Source of the DNA: Apostichopus californicus
Taxonomy: Eukaryota > Echinodermata > Holothuroidea > Aspidochirotida > Stichopodidae
NCBI GenBank assembly: GCA_020650975.1
Contig: JAIPMN010026630.1
Coordinates: forward strand, 1-31,834
Direction of reading: 5' to 3'
Length of the DNA stretch: 31,834 nt
Numbering within the stretch: position 1 is the first letter of the stretch; every line of letters starts with the position of its first letter. This document shows positions 19,861-29,597 of the stretch, in pieces. The notes beneath the pieces were generated by a model, which worked only from the letters and a program-made list of their open reading frames with translations, was not told the DNA's origin and made no database searches. A program made the position numbers and the translations under genes.

Positions 19861-21495
19861 ATGGTTGCCAAGATACTCGTGGACCCCGCAAATGAGCTGG
19901 TACCGCTGAGACTGATGAACCCGTCGAACCGACCTATTACGCTTTATGAGGGAACATTCGTAGGTGAATGCTACGCTGCAGAAGTAATAGAAAAGAAGCC
20001 GTCTGTGGGCTGTAGAAGTAGGGGTGATGATGGACCGCCTGCTGGGCCTACTCAGTTGGCAGAATCTTTAGAGGAGCTTGCATTGCGGAGTTGTACTGAA
20101 TTAACCGAGGCGCAAGCCAATGAAGTCAGGAAATGCCTTGCAGTCAATGCCGATGTTTTTGCTAGATCAAAAGAGGACCTTGGACGAACAGACCTGGTGC
20201 AACATCAGATTAACACAGGGGCGGCAAGACCAATTCGCCAAGCGCCACGTAGACTCCCGATACACCGTAAGGGTGAGGCTCGGATAGAAGTGGAGAGAAT
20301 GCTTGACCATCACATTATCGAGCCTTCGATGAGTGCTTGGGCGTCACCGATAGTACTAGTGAAAAAGAAGGACGGCTCCACTAGGTTCTGTGTCGATTAC
20401 AGGAAGCTAAATGACGTAACCGAAAAGGACTCGTACCCCTACCCCGAATTGACGACACCCTAGACACGCTTTCCGGGGCAAAGTGGTTTTCAACGCTCGA
20501 TCTGGCGAGCGGGTACTGGCAGGTTGAGGTTCAAGAACGCGACCGTCCAAAAACTGCTTTCGTTACCGGAAGTGGTCTATTCCAGTTTAAGGTGCTTCCG
20601 TTTGGACCGGCGACGTTCGAGAGACTTATGGAGAGGGTATTAAAGGGTCTGCAGTGGCAAACGTGTTTGCTGTATCTTGATGACGTCATCGTATATGGAG
20701 ACTCCTTCGAGAAAACTCTTAAACGACTTGGTGGCGTTTTTCAGAGGCTTCGTGAGGCGAAACTAAAGCTGAACCCGAAAAAGTGTAATCTTTTCCGAAG
20801 GAAAGTCAACTACCTAGGACATGTCGTTTCAAGCGAAGGAATCGCCCCTGACCCTGAGAAAGTCCGGTGTGTACTAGAGTGGCCTATGCCTTGTTCCACT
20901 ACGGAAGTGCGTAGTTTCGTCGGGTTATGTTGATACTATCGCCGATTTGTAAAGGGTTTCTCCCATATTTGCGCACCTTTGTTTCGCCTAACTGAAAAAG
21001 AAAGGGACTTGAGATGGAATGAGGACTGTGAACTTGCTTTCAGAAAGATGAAGCAGGAGCTCACGTCGGCGCCTATTTTAGTCTATCCGGACGAGAAACG
21101 GGCTTTCATCCTCGACAGTGATGCCAGTAACTTTGCCATAGGGTTCTGTACTGTCCCAGGTGACTGAAGGGTCTTCCCAAGAAAAGGTTGTAGCTTACTT
21201 CAGTAAGGCTCTATCTAAGACGGAAAGGAACTATTGCGTTACACGTAAGGAGCTGCTGGCCATTGTTCTCTCGATCAAACACTTTCATCACTACCTCTAT
21301 GGAGCCAAGTTTGTGGTTCGAACTGATCATGGCGCTTTAAGATGGCTAGTAAACTTTCGTAATCCTGAGGGACAGCTAGCCCGATGGTTGGAGACTCTCT
21401 CAACATATGACTTTGACATAACACACCGACCAGGCAGAATACACGGCAACGCTGACGCCCTATCAAGACGCCCCTGCGATGAATGCCGACACTGA
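19852..21495 (+). pseudogene. Gypsy reverse transcriptase and RNase H, broken frames
   Basis: RT motifs appear in order: [23 protein letters not shown], a STLDLASGYWQ block, FGPATFERLME, and the catalytic YLDD at 20673-20684, then NYLGHVVS. An RNase H domain follows (SDASNFAIG, KELLAIVLSIKHF, TDHGALRWL, with ITHRPGRIHGNADALSR at the end). Breaks: a one-base loss near 20440, a TGA at 20931-20933 in the connection region, a frameshift near 21155, and another near 21480. RT and RNase H would copy the element RNA into DNA. Confidence 0.9.
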
Positions 21496-22545
21496 AAAAT
21501 CCGAAGAAAAAGAAGATCAGGCAGAAAAAGCAAATCTTGCGGAGCCGACCGTGAAACAGGTGTTTGTAATAAACAGACGAAATGAGTCAGAGCCTGTTGT
21601 TGAAGCTGTGGAGAAACATCGAGATATTTCACAAAGTCAACCATCTTCCTGGTTCCACCGATGGACACATGCTGAGTTGCGGAAAATGCAAATTGACGAC
21701 AGCGACATTGGGCCTATACTACTTTGGAAAGAAGTGCAGGATTCAAGACCGAATTGGGAGCAAATAACTGCAGGCAGTCCGGCTTTAAAAAACTATTGGA
21801 GCCAATGGGATCGCTTACTTCTTACTTCTATCGTGAATTTCAGACGGACGCGGGAGATAGCGAACTGCATCAGCTAGTAGTTCCAAAAGAAATTCAGGAA
21901 GAAATCCTGGATAAGTCCCATAACCATAGACTTTCAGGTCATTTTATGACGAAGAAGACTCTTAAACGTATTCGAGAACTGTATTATTGGAGTGGTTATA
22001 GGGGCCACGTGGAGAAATGGTGTAAGAGCTGTGACGCCTGCGCTTCACGCAAGGGCCCTAGGAAAAAGGCCAATGCATCCTTAAAGCAGTATGGCACCGG
22101 ACACGTACTACAACGTTGCACCATGGATATCATGGGACCACTCCCAGTATCAAGTCGGGGTAATCGGTACGTCGTTGTCATAGCTGATTATTTCACAAAA
22201 TGGACAGAAGCATTTGCAATAGCCGACCATGGAAGCCGAAACTGTCGCCAGGGTACTGGTTGAAGAGTTTATCTGCAGGTTTGGTGTCCCCGAAGAACTT
22301 CACACTGATCAGGGCCGACAATTTGAATCCCAACTATTCCAACATATGTGTCGACTGTTAGACATTCACAAGACAAGGACGACACCGTTGCATCCACAAT
22401 CCGACGGGATGATGGAGCGATTTAATCGAACCCTAGAAGATATGCTCTCCCTTGTTGTAAGTGAAAATCAGAAAGACTGGGATGCGTGGCTGCCGTACCT
22501 TCTAATGGCTTATCGCTCCGCGGAGCATGAAAGCACCGACTGAAA
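21479..22545 (+). pseudogene. Gypsy integrase, broken frames
   Basis: A variable linker (to about 21830) leads to an HHCC zinc-binding domain (HNHRLSGHF, then CKSCDAC). The DDE catalytic core follows: first Asp in TMDIMGPLPVS, second in LHTDQGRQFES, Glu in GMMERFNRTLEDM. Frameshifts fall near 21830, near 22225 and near 22525. All three catalytic residues are still encoded, but in different frames. The tandem order RT, RNase H, integrase is diagnostic of Ty3/Gypsy. Confidence 0.9.
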
Positions 22546-23181
22546 TCATGCTGGGAAGGATGGTTACCATGCCGTTAAGCGCCCAACTCCCCAGGCTACC
22601 CGACGAGACGGACAGTCCCCGTAAGCCTACCCCTAAATATGTACTGGAGTTAGATAAGACCATGCACAGAATACATGAGATTGCAAGAGGGAAGCTAAAA
22701 CTAGCCAGTGATAGACAAAAGAAGTTTCACGATAAAGGTGCATACAACCAGGAGTTTATTCAGGGGGATTTGATATGGCTGCTAAACACCAAGAGGAAGA
22801 GAGGGATTTCCCCTAAACTCCAGAACCGTTGGGAAGGGCCAGGGAAAATTCTGAAGAAACTCTCAGATGTCGTATATCGTGTTAAAATGCGACCTAAGAA
22901 GAAACCGCAGGTACTTTTTAAGAAAAAGTCACCCAGGAAAGAACCTGGGCACGAAAACCAAACTACCAAACGACTGATCCGCTCTCAGCCCCAGTCCCCT
23001 TGCATCGGGACTGTGACTGTGTGATCATCGAAAGGGAACAGATACTACACAGGTAGTTCATCACAACCGTTTGAAGCCTTACACCGGAGAGGATCCGCCC
23101 CTGTGGTTGTTACAGAAGCCTTCGATCAGCGAAGCTTCTCAGCAAACGGTCACCGAGGCGGAAAATGTACAAAAACAGTAG
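22527..23181 (+). pseudogene. Gypsy pol C-terminal region with insert
   Basis: The frame continues past integrase with a basic segment ending KMRPKKKPQ. It is then interrupted by 142 bp (22911-23052) and resumes in perfect register with VVHHNRLKPYTG, the usual end motif of Gypsy pol. It stops at the TAG at 23179-23181. The remaining 176 bp up to the hAT-like element contain an A13 run at 23272-23284 but no LTR start. Confidence 0.8.
22911..23052 (+). other. 142-bp intron-like or transposon-like insert in pol
   Basis: It starts GTACTTTTTAAG and ends TACTACACAG, and its removal joins CCG CAG to GTA GTT in frame. CAGGTA stands at both junctions, so the piece could be an insertion with a 6-bp target duplication or a GT-AG intron. 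The left end holds two hairpins: ACTTTTT-AAG-AAAAAGT, and CCCAGG-AAAGAA-CCTGGG. Confidence 0.6.
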
Positions 23182-23357
23182 CGTCGACGCGTTGGCCTTA
23201 CGTAAGATAATACCACCGCGGATCTCCTTGTTGACTGCCAGAGTGGTTTTATCTTTCCTCCACCGTGGCATAAAAAAAAAAAAACATCGGACACTATGCC
23301 GTACACTAGATTGAGCTACATCTTCCACACAGTCATTTCCGGGTTGCATCTTCATCA

Positions 23358-24379
23358 CAGGGTTGGGTTTTGACCGGTCAAAACTGGTTTTGACCACAAA
23401 GCGGTTTAAACCAGGTTTAAACCGGTCAAAACTAGGTATAAACCGGTCAAAACTCAAAAATCATTTTGAAGCTCCTGACAAAGTTCTGCAAATGGTCTTG
23501 GGTAGTGTGAAGTAAAATGTATACCATTAGAGTGTTCAGAATATTATATTTAACCATTTGGTTGCTTGTCCTTCCAAAAATCAGTATGAAATTATACAAA
23601 AATGTGAAGCTAATGAAGATGTCACCCGTATGTTCTGACAATGCCTCAACTAGATAGCCGTTCTCTCAACCACAAACAGACTGCAATCAAGTATTCCTAT
23701 CTATCAACAAGGTTGTGTAATAGACAAAGTGTTGGAGTAATACACTGTCCAATTGAATATTTCGTTCAACACAATATAATTTCCTGTGGAGGTGAGAACA
23801 CTGAAGCATTCACTAGGCTCTGACCCTCACTTCCTGCTCAATAAACTGTCAGGCTATCAAGATGCAACCAATGACAATGCCTATGAGTCAATGTCTATTG
23901 TTAACATTTCTCCAGCTGGACTGCAAAGGGGTGATGAAGACTGAATCTATCAACTCTATTGTAATGATTTATGATGATTACGTGTACTGATAAATCAACA
24001 GTAGTCTTGACATGCCTTTTTTGAGCTGTAGTAATTATTTGTTCCAAGTTCAACTGCAGTTTAAACTGTAGATAGTAGTTACAGTAGGAAGTTTCATGGA
24101 AATAAAAGTTATTCAATTAATATATATATATGTGTCTGTACTCTTTAATAATCTATGCTGTATCCCACATGTGTCCTTTGAACATTGCTTGATAGGAGCC
24201 TGCTTGGTTTGGATACTTGCTGTTGATGAAAATCTCTTATTGGGTTGACAAAAAAGTCAGTTTATGCACAAAATCAGTTTTGACCAGTTTTGACCACTTT
24301 TAGGTGGTCAAAACCCCCGGTTTAAACCAGGTTTAAACCTGGCGGTTTAAACCGCCCCGGTTAAAACCGACCAACCCTG
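23358..24379. mobile_element. hAT-like non-autonomous DNA element, 1.02 kb
   Basis: The left end reads CAGGGTTGGGTTTTGACC; the right end in reverse complement reads CAGGGTTGGTCGGTTTTAACC. The CAGGG start is usual for hAT transposons. The 8-bp flanks (CTTCATCA and CTACGGCA) agree at 5 of 8 positions, so the target duplication is degenerate. Both subterminal regions are packed with palindromes: TTTTGACCGGTCAAAA and several GGTTTAAACC. No transposase frame is present. It lies just right of the broken Gypsy 3' end. Confidence 0.65.
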
Positions 24380-24563
24380 CTACGGCAAATTATCAGAAAG
24401 GAAAATTTCTCTTGAAATTTCCTCCCTGTGGCTTTCTGGGTTTCATCGAATAAAATCTGCGTGTGATTCCCAGTTAATCGGTACTTAATGCAAGGTGTTG
24501 TGGCTTCTGACTGACAAAGAAATGGCTATATACTGTAGAAGGCTCTCCATTAACTAATTACTG

Positions 24564-24624
24564 AATAGCTTAGTTGGTAGAGTACAAAGCTTAAGATACG
24601 GAGGTCACTGGTTTCAATTTTATT
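24564..24624 (+). repeat. degenerate tRNA-like sequence (SINE head relic)
   Basis: TAGCTTAGTTGGTAGAG is a good pol III A box as found in tRNAs, and GGTTTCAATTTT about 30 bases later is a decayed B box. Acceptor-stem pairing is absent, so it is not a working tRNA gene. It is probably the head of an old SINE. Confidence 0.4.
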
Positions 24625-25086
24625 TTAGCAAAAATTTCTTTGCTCATTCCCAACTTGTTCATAATTTCTAATTCATTTATCCTTCATATTTGCCTACATG
24701 TCTCAAACTTATTATTTATTTTTTTTTTTCAGACAAACACCTGACCTTTTGGTTTTGAGGAGCTTTTATTTCCAGGGAGATGCTTCACCCACTAGATTGT
24801 GATCCACAATTTACTGTATCCTACCAATGTTATGAGGCGACTTCAAACCAAAAAGAAAACTGTCAAAATAAATCAAAATGTTTTCACTACAAATGATATT
24901 TAGCAGAACAGTTTGGAAGCAAAACAATTTGCATGTTATTTGATAATTGAAAAGAAATTTTGAAAACGTTAAGTTTCCACTGAAATGCAATATTAATGGC
25001 TCTTAATCCCTGTTATCACTTGAACGGCCTTGATGATATATCTTTTAGATCATAATGGAGAGTAATACAAACTTACACTGTTTTAC

Positions 25087-25207
25087 TTGTAAGGGAATTC
25101 GACCACGTTATCTTGAGTGCGTTTCTCAGCTTGCTATCTATCGTCGATAGTTGATGTCCCGAAGATGCTTTCTCTGTGGAGTCTCCTTCACTCTCTGAAG
25201 GATTCTC
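25087..25207 (-). CDS. BROX: BROX exon 3 (partial gene)
   Basis: On the minus strand an acceptor TTTCCCAG ends just before 25207 and the exon ends before GTAAAA at 25087. Its 121 bp continue in phase from exon 2 and encode a Glu/Ser-rich stretch, then TIDSKLRNALKITWSNSL. This aligns with the human BROX region around ESKLRYIQNFKWTDTL, from memory. The exon brings the visible coding part to 136 residues, about a third of the roughly 410-residue protein. The next exon, which should enter the main BRO1 helical bundle, is not found to the left. The donor (CAA|GTAAAAC) is weak but usable. Confidence 0.8.
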
Positions 25208-25876
25208 CTGGGAAACAAAGAGTTGTAAATTATGTCAGTAAAATTAGCCAAACATTGAGCAAACAAAGACTGACAAACAACGCCTGATCAAAACAACAGG
25301 AACTGACTATTTTTGTTAACAACAGATTCTACCCTCTGTGGCTGAATAACGTGCTGTAATTAGATCAAAAAAAGAATTCCATTATAGATATCAGTCCTTT
25401 GTTTACGGTTTCTACAACTGTAAAGCAGGTTGGATTGCAAATTTCTCTGAAATTAACCCCCCCCCCTTCCTACATAAATCATTTATAACATCTGTAATAT
25501 TTAACAAACAACATTTGTTTCTTTCATTCTACATCAGCGATCCCTATTGCGAGAAAAATTCAGTTCAGAATCATCAATACTACCGTCGAGATTCGTTTCA
25601 AATGAGTTGAGAGCAAATTTAAAATATCCAATTTGATTTCAGTTTTCAGATTGTAAAAAAAGAGAAAAAATGGTTTCTGAGACAAAGTGCATGGATTTGT
25701 ATTTAATCATTTATTGGTTGGTAATTTAATGTGCATTTGGAAACCTATTACCATCGATTGCAGCCATCTTCAGTGAGGAATTGTTGATGGGTTTTTTTCA
25801 TTCCTGAAAAATGTTTGCTTTAAAGTGGAGAGTTTATAACTGAACATATTATTAGTATGGCTTTCCTTGACCTCAC

Positions 25877-26063
25877 CTGATCTTGTGCCTCAGGTTTTGG
25901 TTGTGACTGGGGAGGAGGCTGGTGCCCAGAGGGTGCATCTGTTGGGTTCACAAATCCCAGCAGGAGTCCAACATAGGCATCTAATTTAGTTTTTAGTTCG
26001 TCCACATCTTTGTTTGGATCTGGTAAAATGTTTAGCAACGCTGCTCTGGCTAGCTTTGTATCT
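25877..26063 (-). CDS. BROX: BROX exon 2
   Basis: The acceptor TTTTACAG precedes 26063 and a CAG|GTGAGG donor follows 25877. The 187-bp exon completes the codon split from exon 1. It encodes DTKLARAALLNILPDPN and LDAYVGLLLGFVNPTD, matching the BRO1-domain segment with SSRARLLEL and YFSLLQGFI in the vertebrate protein. A Pro/Gln-rich insert (HQPPPQSQPKPEAQ) follows that I do not recall from vertebrate BROX. Exon phases are consistent throughout (2 then 0). Confidence 0.85.
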
Positions 26064-27224
26064 CTGTAAAAGATAAAAATTCATGTTCACTCGAAGAGGT
26101 GACATTTCAAGTTTGACAACCACGAACTGTAACAATTCACGTACATTTGGCCAAATGTTGTTAACAATTACGAGTAAAGGGGGATGACGTGCATTCTCCA
26201 AAGTCTCCAACAGATTTCCATGCAAATCTTGAAAAAAAGTTCTGTGAAGTGGCTACCCATTCTATCATCAGCTAAACCAGAAACACTGCTTGGCTCAAAT
26301 GAAATGGAGACAAAAATACTTTGGCATACATGTGACATATCCTCTGGTACCTTTATTAGCCAATAAAGGTTGTCCAGATATCCAATAAACTTAGCAACAA
26401 TGTCGGATGAACTATAAATTTGGCCACAATATCGTTGGACGAAAGCTTACTCGAATGAAACATTTATGAAACAAAAACAGCTTTTATCATACCAATTTCA
26501 GTCCCAGTCTCCAAGTTTGTTACATTCATTGATAACTCAAACTAATGTATACCATTGATTGGCAGCCGACTAATTAAAGTAGTCCTAACCTAATGGTTGT
26601 ACTCATATCATTCTTGTAGACATTCTGCTGAAAATTACCAAACTATGTGAGATACTTATGAAACAACTTGGAATGCAAAACACCTCATACAGAAGAAAAA
26701 TACAGCTTTAATTTCCATACAATATATGGTTCATAGCACGTCATGGAGATTTGCAAACTTTCATACATATTACAAGCTCAGACTGCTCAGTTTAATAAAA
26801 GTCCATGCATGTCAGTGGAAATGAACAAATCTCTCCACCAGCATAGTGGGTATATGAATTTGACAGGATTTCCATTAGACTAACGAAAATCTACCTATGT
26901 ATGTTGAATTTCGATAGTTTGGTGTGTGAAGATGATAGAGTGTAGACTAGGCCCAGGCTAAGTTAGGGCTGTTATTGATTTGCAAAACATAACTAGGGCC
27001 TAGGCTTGGAATTTAGGCTAACCTTATATTACAAGTATATTATGTTATACCAAGGCCTAGGTCAGGGCCTAATACTTGGTTCGTAAAAGACTTTAAATTC
27101 TTTAAAAAGTACATGTAGCCTAGTAAGTGACCAATTTGAGGCCACCAATTTTAACACAAGCACAATATAGGCTATGTAGTGTAGGCGTAGGCTAGCCTAG
27201 GCTGTAATCATATTCATAACTTAC

Positions 27225-27325
27225 ATGCAAATATTTCGGGCAAGCGAAGAAGAGGCCTGAGGACCAAAGTCAAAAGATAGGGCAGTCGTAGCTTTAAGTT
27301 GGTTTCTATGAAACCAGTGTGCCAT
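27225..27325 (-). CDS. BROX: BROX exon 1, start codon
   Basis: The minus-strand ATG at 27325 is in good context (AAAATGG, A at -3 and G at +4). It opens MAHWFHRNQLKATTALSF, nearly identical to the start of vertebrate BROX (BRO1 domain and CAAX motif containing). The exon is 101 bp and ends at a strong CAT|GTAAGT donor. BROX binds ESCRT-III CHMP4 through its BRO1 domain and is prenylated at its C-terminus for membrane attachment; known roles include nuclear-envelope repair and endosomal sorting. No disabling change is seen in the three exons here. The gene points away from B3GAT, with starts about 2.2 kb apart. Confidence 0.9.
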
Positions 27326-27516
27326 TTTTGTGCATAAATCCTGACGGTGATTTCTAGTCGCAACGATGTTTTTGTCCTTTTTTACACTGAGCAAAATGAG
27401 TTTGGATTAGCCTAGCGTTACAAACAGTTATGTACTTCGGTACTGGTAGTTGACGACTAGACTTGACTACAGCTGCACTGCGTAAGGAATTGTGTTCGGG
27501 AAGAGTAGTTTTGTTG

Positions 27517-27524
27517 TGACGTCA
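27517..27524. promoter_or_regulatory. palindromic CRE (TGACGTCA) upstream of BROX
   Basis: A perfect TGACGTCA lies about 190 bp upstream of the BROX start codon, a typical distance for CREB/ATF sites in promoters. No transcript start is known here. An identical site at 5088-5095 lies far from any clear gene, so chance is possible. Confidence 0.4.
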
Positions 27525-27967
27525 TGTCTATTCTTGGCATATACAGGACCCTCACCACCAAAATGAGGACAAATGATACACATCTTGGTCCTGCGCAAAT
27601 TAGTCACCATTTAATTGCGGTAATATTAAGAAAAAGTGGTGTTAATAAAAAGTCTTTCTTTGCACTGTTACGTTTATCATTTCAAAACGTAGTCATGTGA
27701 TTTATACTTTATTGACTTTTTATTGTAAGAGAACCAAATAATGGATTTTTTTAAGGAATCGAATATGGTTCCGTTACTGGCATGAATGAAGACTTGTTTT
27801 ATACTAATCGTGTCGACAGAGTACTCAGCAGCGATTTTGCCTAAACTGGCAGCCGGGAAACTCAAGTTCAATGTACCAAACATCATGTACGAGCATTGAA
27901 CGAAGCTCCCATTAGAACTTCATTACTTCAAAATATTTCAGCCCCCCCCCCCCCCCTTTCCAAATAT

Positions 27968-28672
27968 ATCACCCAGGTATCTAGTCAAAACGTCCCTTTA
28001 CCAAAACGTCCCCGCTTTTTTAAGACTAAAACGTCCCCGTTTTTTACCAAAACGTCCCCGCAGTCAAAACGTCCCCGTGAGTCAAACTTAACGTCCCCGC
28101 TTTTATAATCAGTTGGAATGCAAGTGTGGATGTTTTTAGTTCAAATCAAAGAGTAAGGATAAGTATAGTTTAGGTTGAAGACACAGTTTTTAGGAGTGGG
28201 AAGTGCCGGTTATGAGGGCGGAAACATTTTTGAGTATAATTTTCTGAGGTAAGATAATATAAATAGAAAAGGGAATGCAAGAGGGCTGTAGGGTAAAAGG
28301 ATTCTTTTAAACACGAGTTGGTTTCTGAATGAATATATACGACATTGAGGGAAGGGAATGAAAAAGATTTTTTTTGTTCGTTAATTCACTGAAAAACATA
28401 TAGCGTATACCGTTTTCATTCCAAATATAATTAAACGATATAGTCCTTCATGATTTATTTAGCGCCTGTAATCCAACTTGCATGCCGATAACTTAGCCAA
28501 ATTATAACTTGAAATTAATATATGTTAACAACTGTAAATGAATGTGATAGACGGGGACGTTTTGACTTACGGGGACGTTTTGACCAACGGGGACGTTTTG
28601 ACCAAAAGCGGAGACGTTTTGGTACGGGGACGTTTTGGTTAAGGGACGTATTGACTGGTAAGCATCACCCAG
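27968..28672. mobile_element. foldback MITE with 9-bp target duplication
   Basis: A 687-bp element (27977-28663) is flanked by perfect ATCACCCAG duplicates at 27968-27976 and 28664-28672. Its terminal inverted repeats begin near TAGTCAAAACGTCCC (left) and CAGTCAATACGTCCC (right, reverse complement). Each end holds a small array of AAAACGTCCCCG motifs, about six on the left and five inverted on the right. The interior is AT-rich and non-coding. A 9-bp duplication with long ends points to a Mutator-like superfamily. It lies between the BROX and B3GAT starts. Confidence 0.85.
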
Positions 28673-28960
28673 ATGCTTCATTTAATAATTATGGTCACAT
28701 GACATGGTACAAGGGTCCTAAGTATCATCAAACAATTAATTTTGACATTTAACATCTAAGCCGATGGTGAGGATTTGGAGGCAAATTGTAAGTGCATATG
28801 GTGTTAATTTACCTATTAGAGCTAATCAAAAACACTGCACACCTAATCACTATGCACACTGCTTAATTGATCTATTAAAATTAATTGAAACTTTCAATCC
28901 TATTTTCACTTGGATGCGTATGCCTGGTTTAAGCTCCATGTAACAAGCTGCAAGCTAGCA
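28673..28960. other. non-coding spacer
   Basis: AT-rich sequence between the foldback MITE and the SINE. No gene, promoter motif or repeat is recognised. Confidence 0.4.
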
Positions 28961-29168
28961 TGTATGTATGTATTTTAGATCCTCCTGCAAGCAGGAACTC
29001 ACGAAAAAGCCGTCATTGGGTTATCAAAGCCGCAAGATGACCGAAGTCAGTCTCTTAGATTCATATTATAACGGCCATAATTAATTGTCAACAACTCTGT
29101 AACTGGACGACATAAATTAATCTTGGAGTGACTCGAACTCGGGCGTTAACCACTGAGCTAACACTTCC
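28961..29168 (-). mobile_element. tRNA-derived SINE
   Basis: Read on the minus strand it starts with a tRNA-like head: A box GTTAGCTCAGTGGTTAACG and B box GAGTTCGAGTC. The boxes are much closer than in a real tRNA because the anticodon arm is missing. A unique body of about 130 bp follows, then a 3' hairpin (CCTGC-TT-GCAGG), GAGGATCTAAAATA and a short ACAT repeat tail. I recall similar 3' ends in echinoderm repeats, but cannot verify this here. Clear target duplications were not found. Confidence 0.65.
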
Positions 29169-29497
29169 AACATGCAATTGGATTTTCTTGAATGCTTGAT
29201 AAACATTAAAAGCCTTCACAGTACAAATATATAAACAACAAATTATGGACCAGATCCAGTTTCTCCCACAAGAAACTCTATTGCAGAGCCGTTTTATTTA
29301 CAGATCAGTGATTGCTGCCGTCTATTTTGGCAAAGATGGCTTCTCATAGGTGTAAAGTGGCACACAACTTAAAATTTCACCGAGCACACGTACGTAGCCA
29401 AAAACTGCAGGTTACAAAGTCTTTGTCCATTCACTCATTACAGAGAAACATGTAACTACCTATGTCAATCGGGCCGGGAACTGGAAAGTAATTCGCA

Positions 29498-29597
29498 ATG
29501 TCACCACGAAGAGGCATGTTATCCAATACTAAGTTTTTACTCTTTTTTTATATAGTTGCATTTTCTACAGTCACTGTGTGGATAACGTATCTATACG
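29498..29597 (+). CDS. B3GAT3: B3GAT-family glucuronyltransferase, exon 1 (membrane anchor)
   Basis: The ATG at 29498 (G at -3) follows an in-frame TAA nine bases upstream, which fixes the start. The exon encodes a short basic N-terminus (MSPRRGM), then a hydrophobic segment from about residue 13 to 31 (FLLFFYIVAFSTVTVWITY), a type II signal anchor as in Golgi glycosyltransferases. It ends TAC G|GTAAGT in phase 1 and joins in frame to exon 2 at 31113. The link between the two exons is inferred from phase, topology and the absence of other candidates. The symbol refers to the closest vertebrate relative. Confidence 0.7.

Larger units (their letters stand above)
16435..23181 (+). mobile_element. 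Ty3/Gypsy LTR retrotransposon, decayed, 3' LTR missing
   Basis: Order of parts: 5' LTR (16435-17220), primer-binding site, gag with a CCHC knuckle, aspartic protease, reverse transcriptase, RNase H, integrase (HHCC and DDE), and a short C-terminal domain ending at a TAG at 23179-23181. RT and RNase H before integrase place it in Ty3/Gypsy. No env-like frame or chromodomain is seen. The internal frames are broken by about eight frameshifts and two in-frame stops, a nested LINE splits gag from protease, and a 142-bp insert lies near the 3' end. No copy of the 5' LTR occurs downstream of 23181, so the right end was lost, by deletion or replacement. Confidence 0.9.

Noticed and set aside
19389..19871. 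160-residue open frame on the minus strand
   Set aside because: Antisense to the protease region; no motif of its own, and the plus strand carries the DTG protease.
20681..20688. TGACGTCA site in the RT region
   Set aside because: It overlaps the codons for the conserved YLDD motif and the residues after it, so coding constraint explains it.
24564..24624. tRNA gene
   Set aside because: The A box is good but the B box is degenerate and the acceptor stem does not pair; better explained as a SINE relic.
25986..26225. 79-residue minus-strand frame
   Set aside because: It overlaps BROX exon 2 in a different frame and crosses its splice acceptor; it is a shadow.
28522..28752. 76-residue frame with an RGRFDxRGRFD repeat peptide
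   Set aside because: The peptide repeat is a translation of the GGGGACGTTTTGA array at the MITE end.
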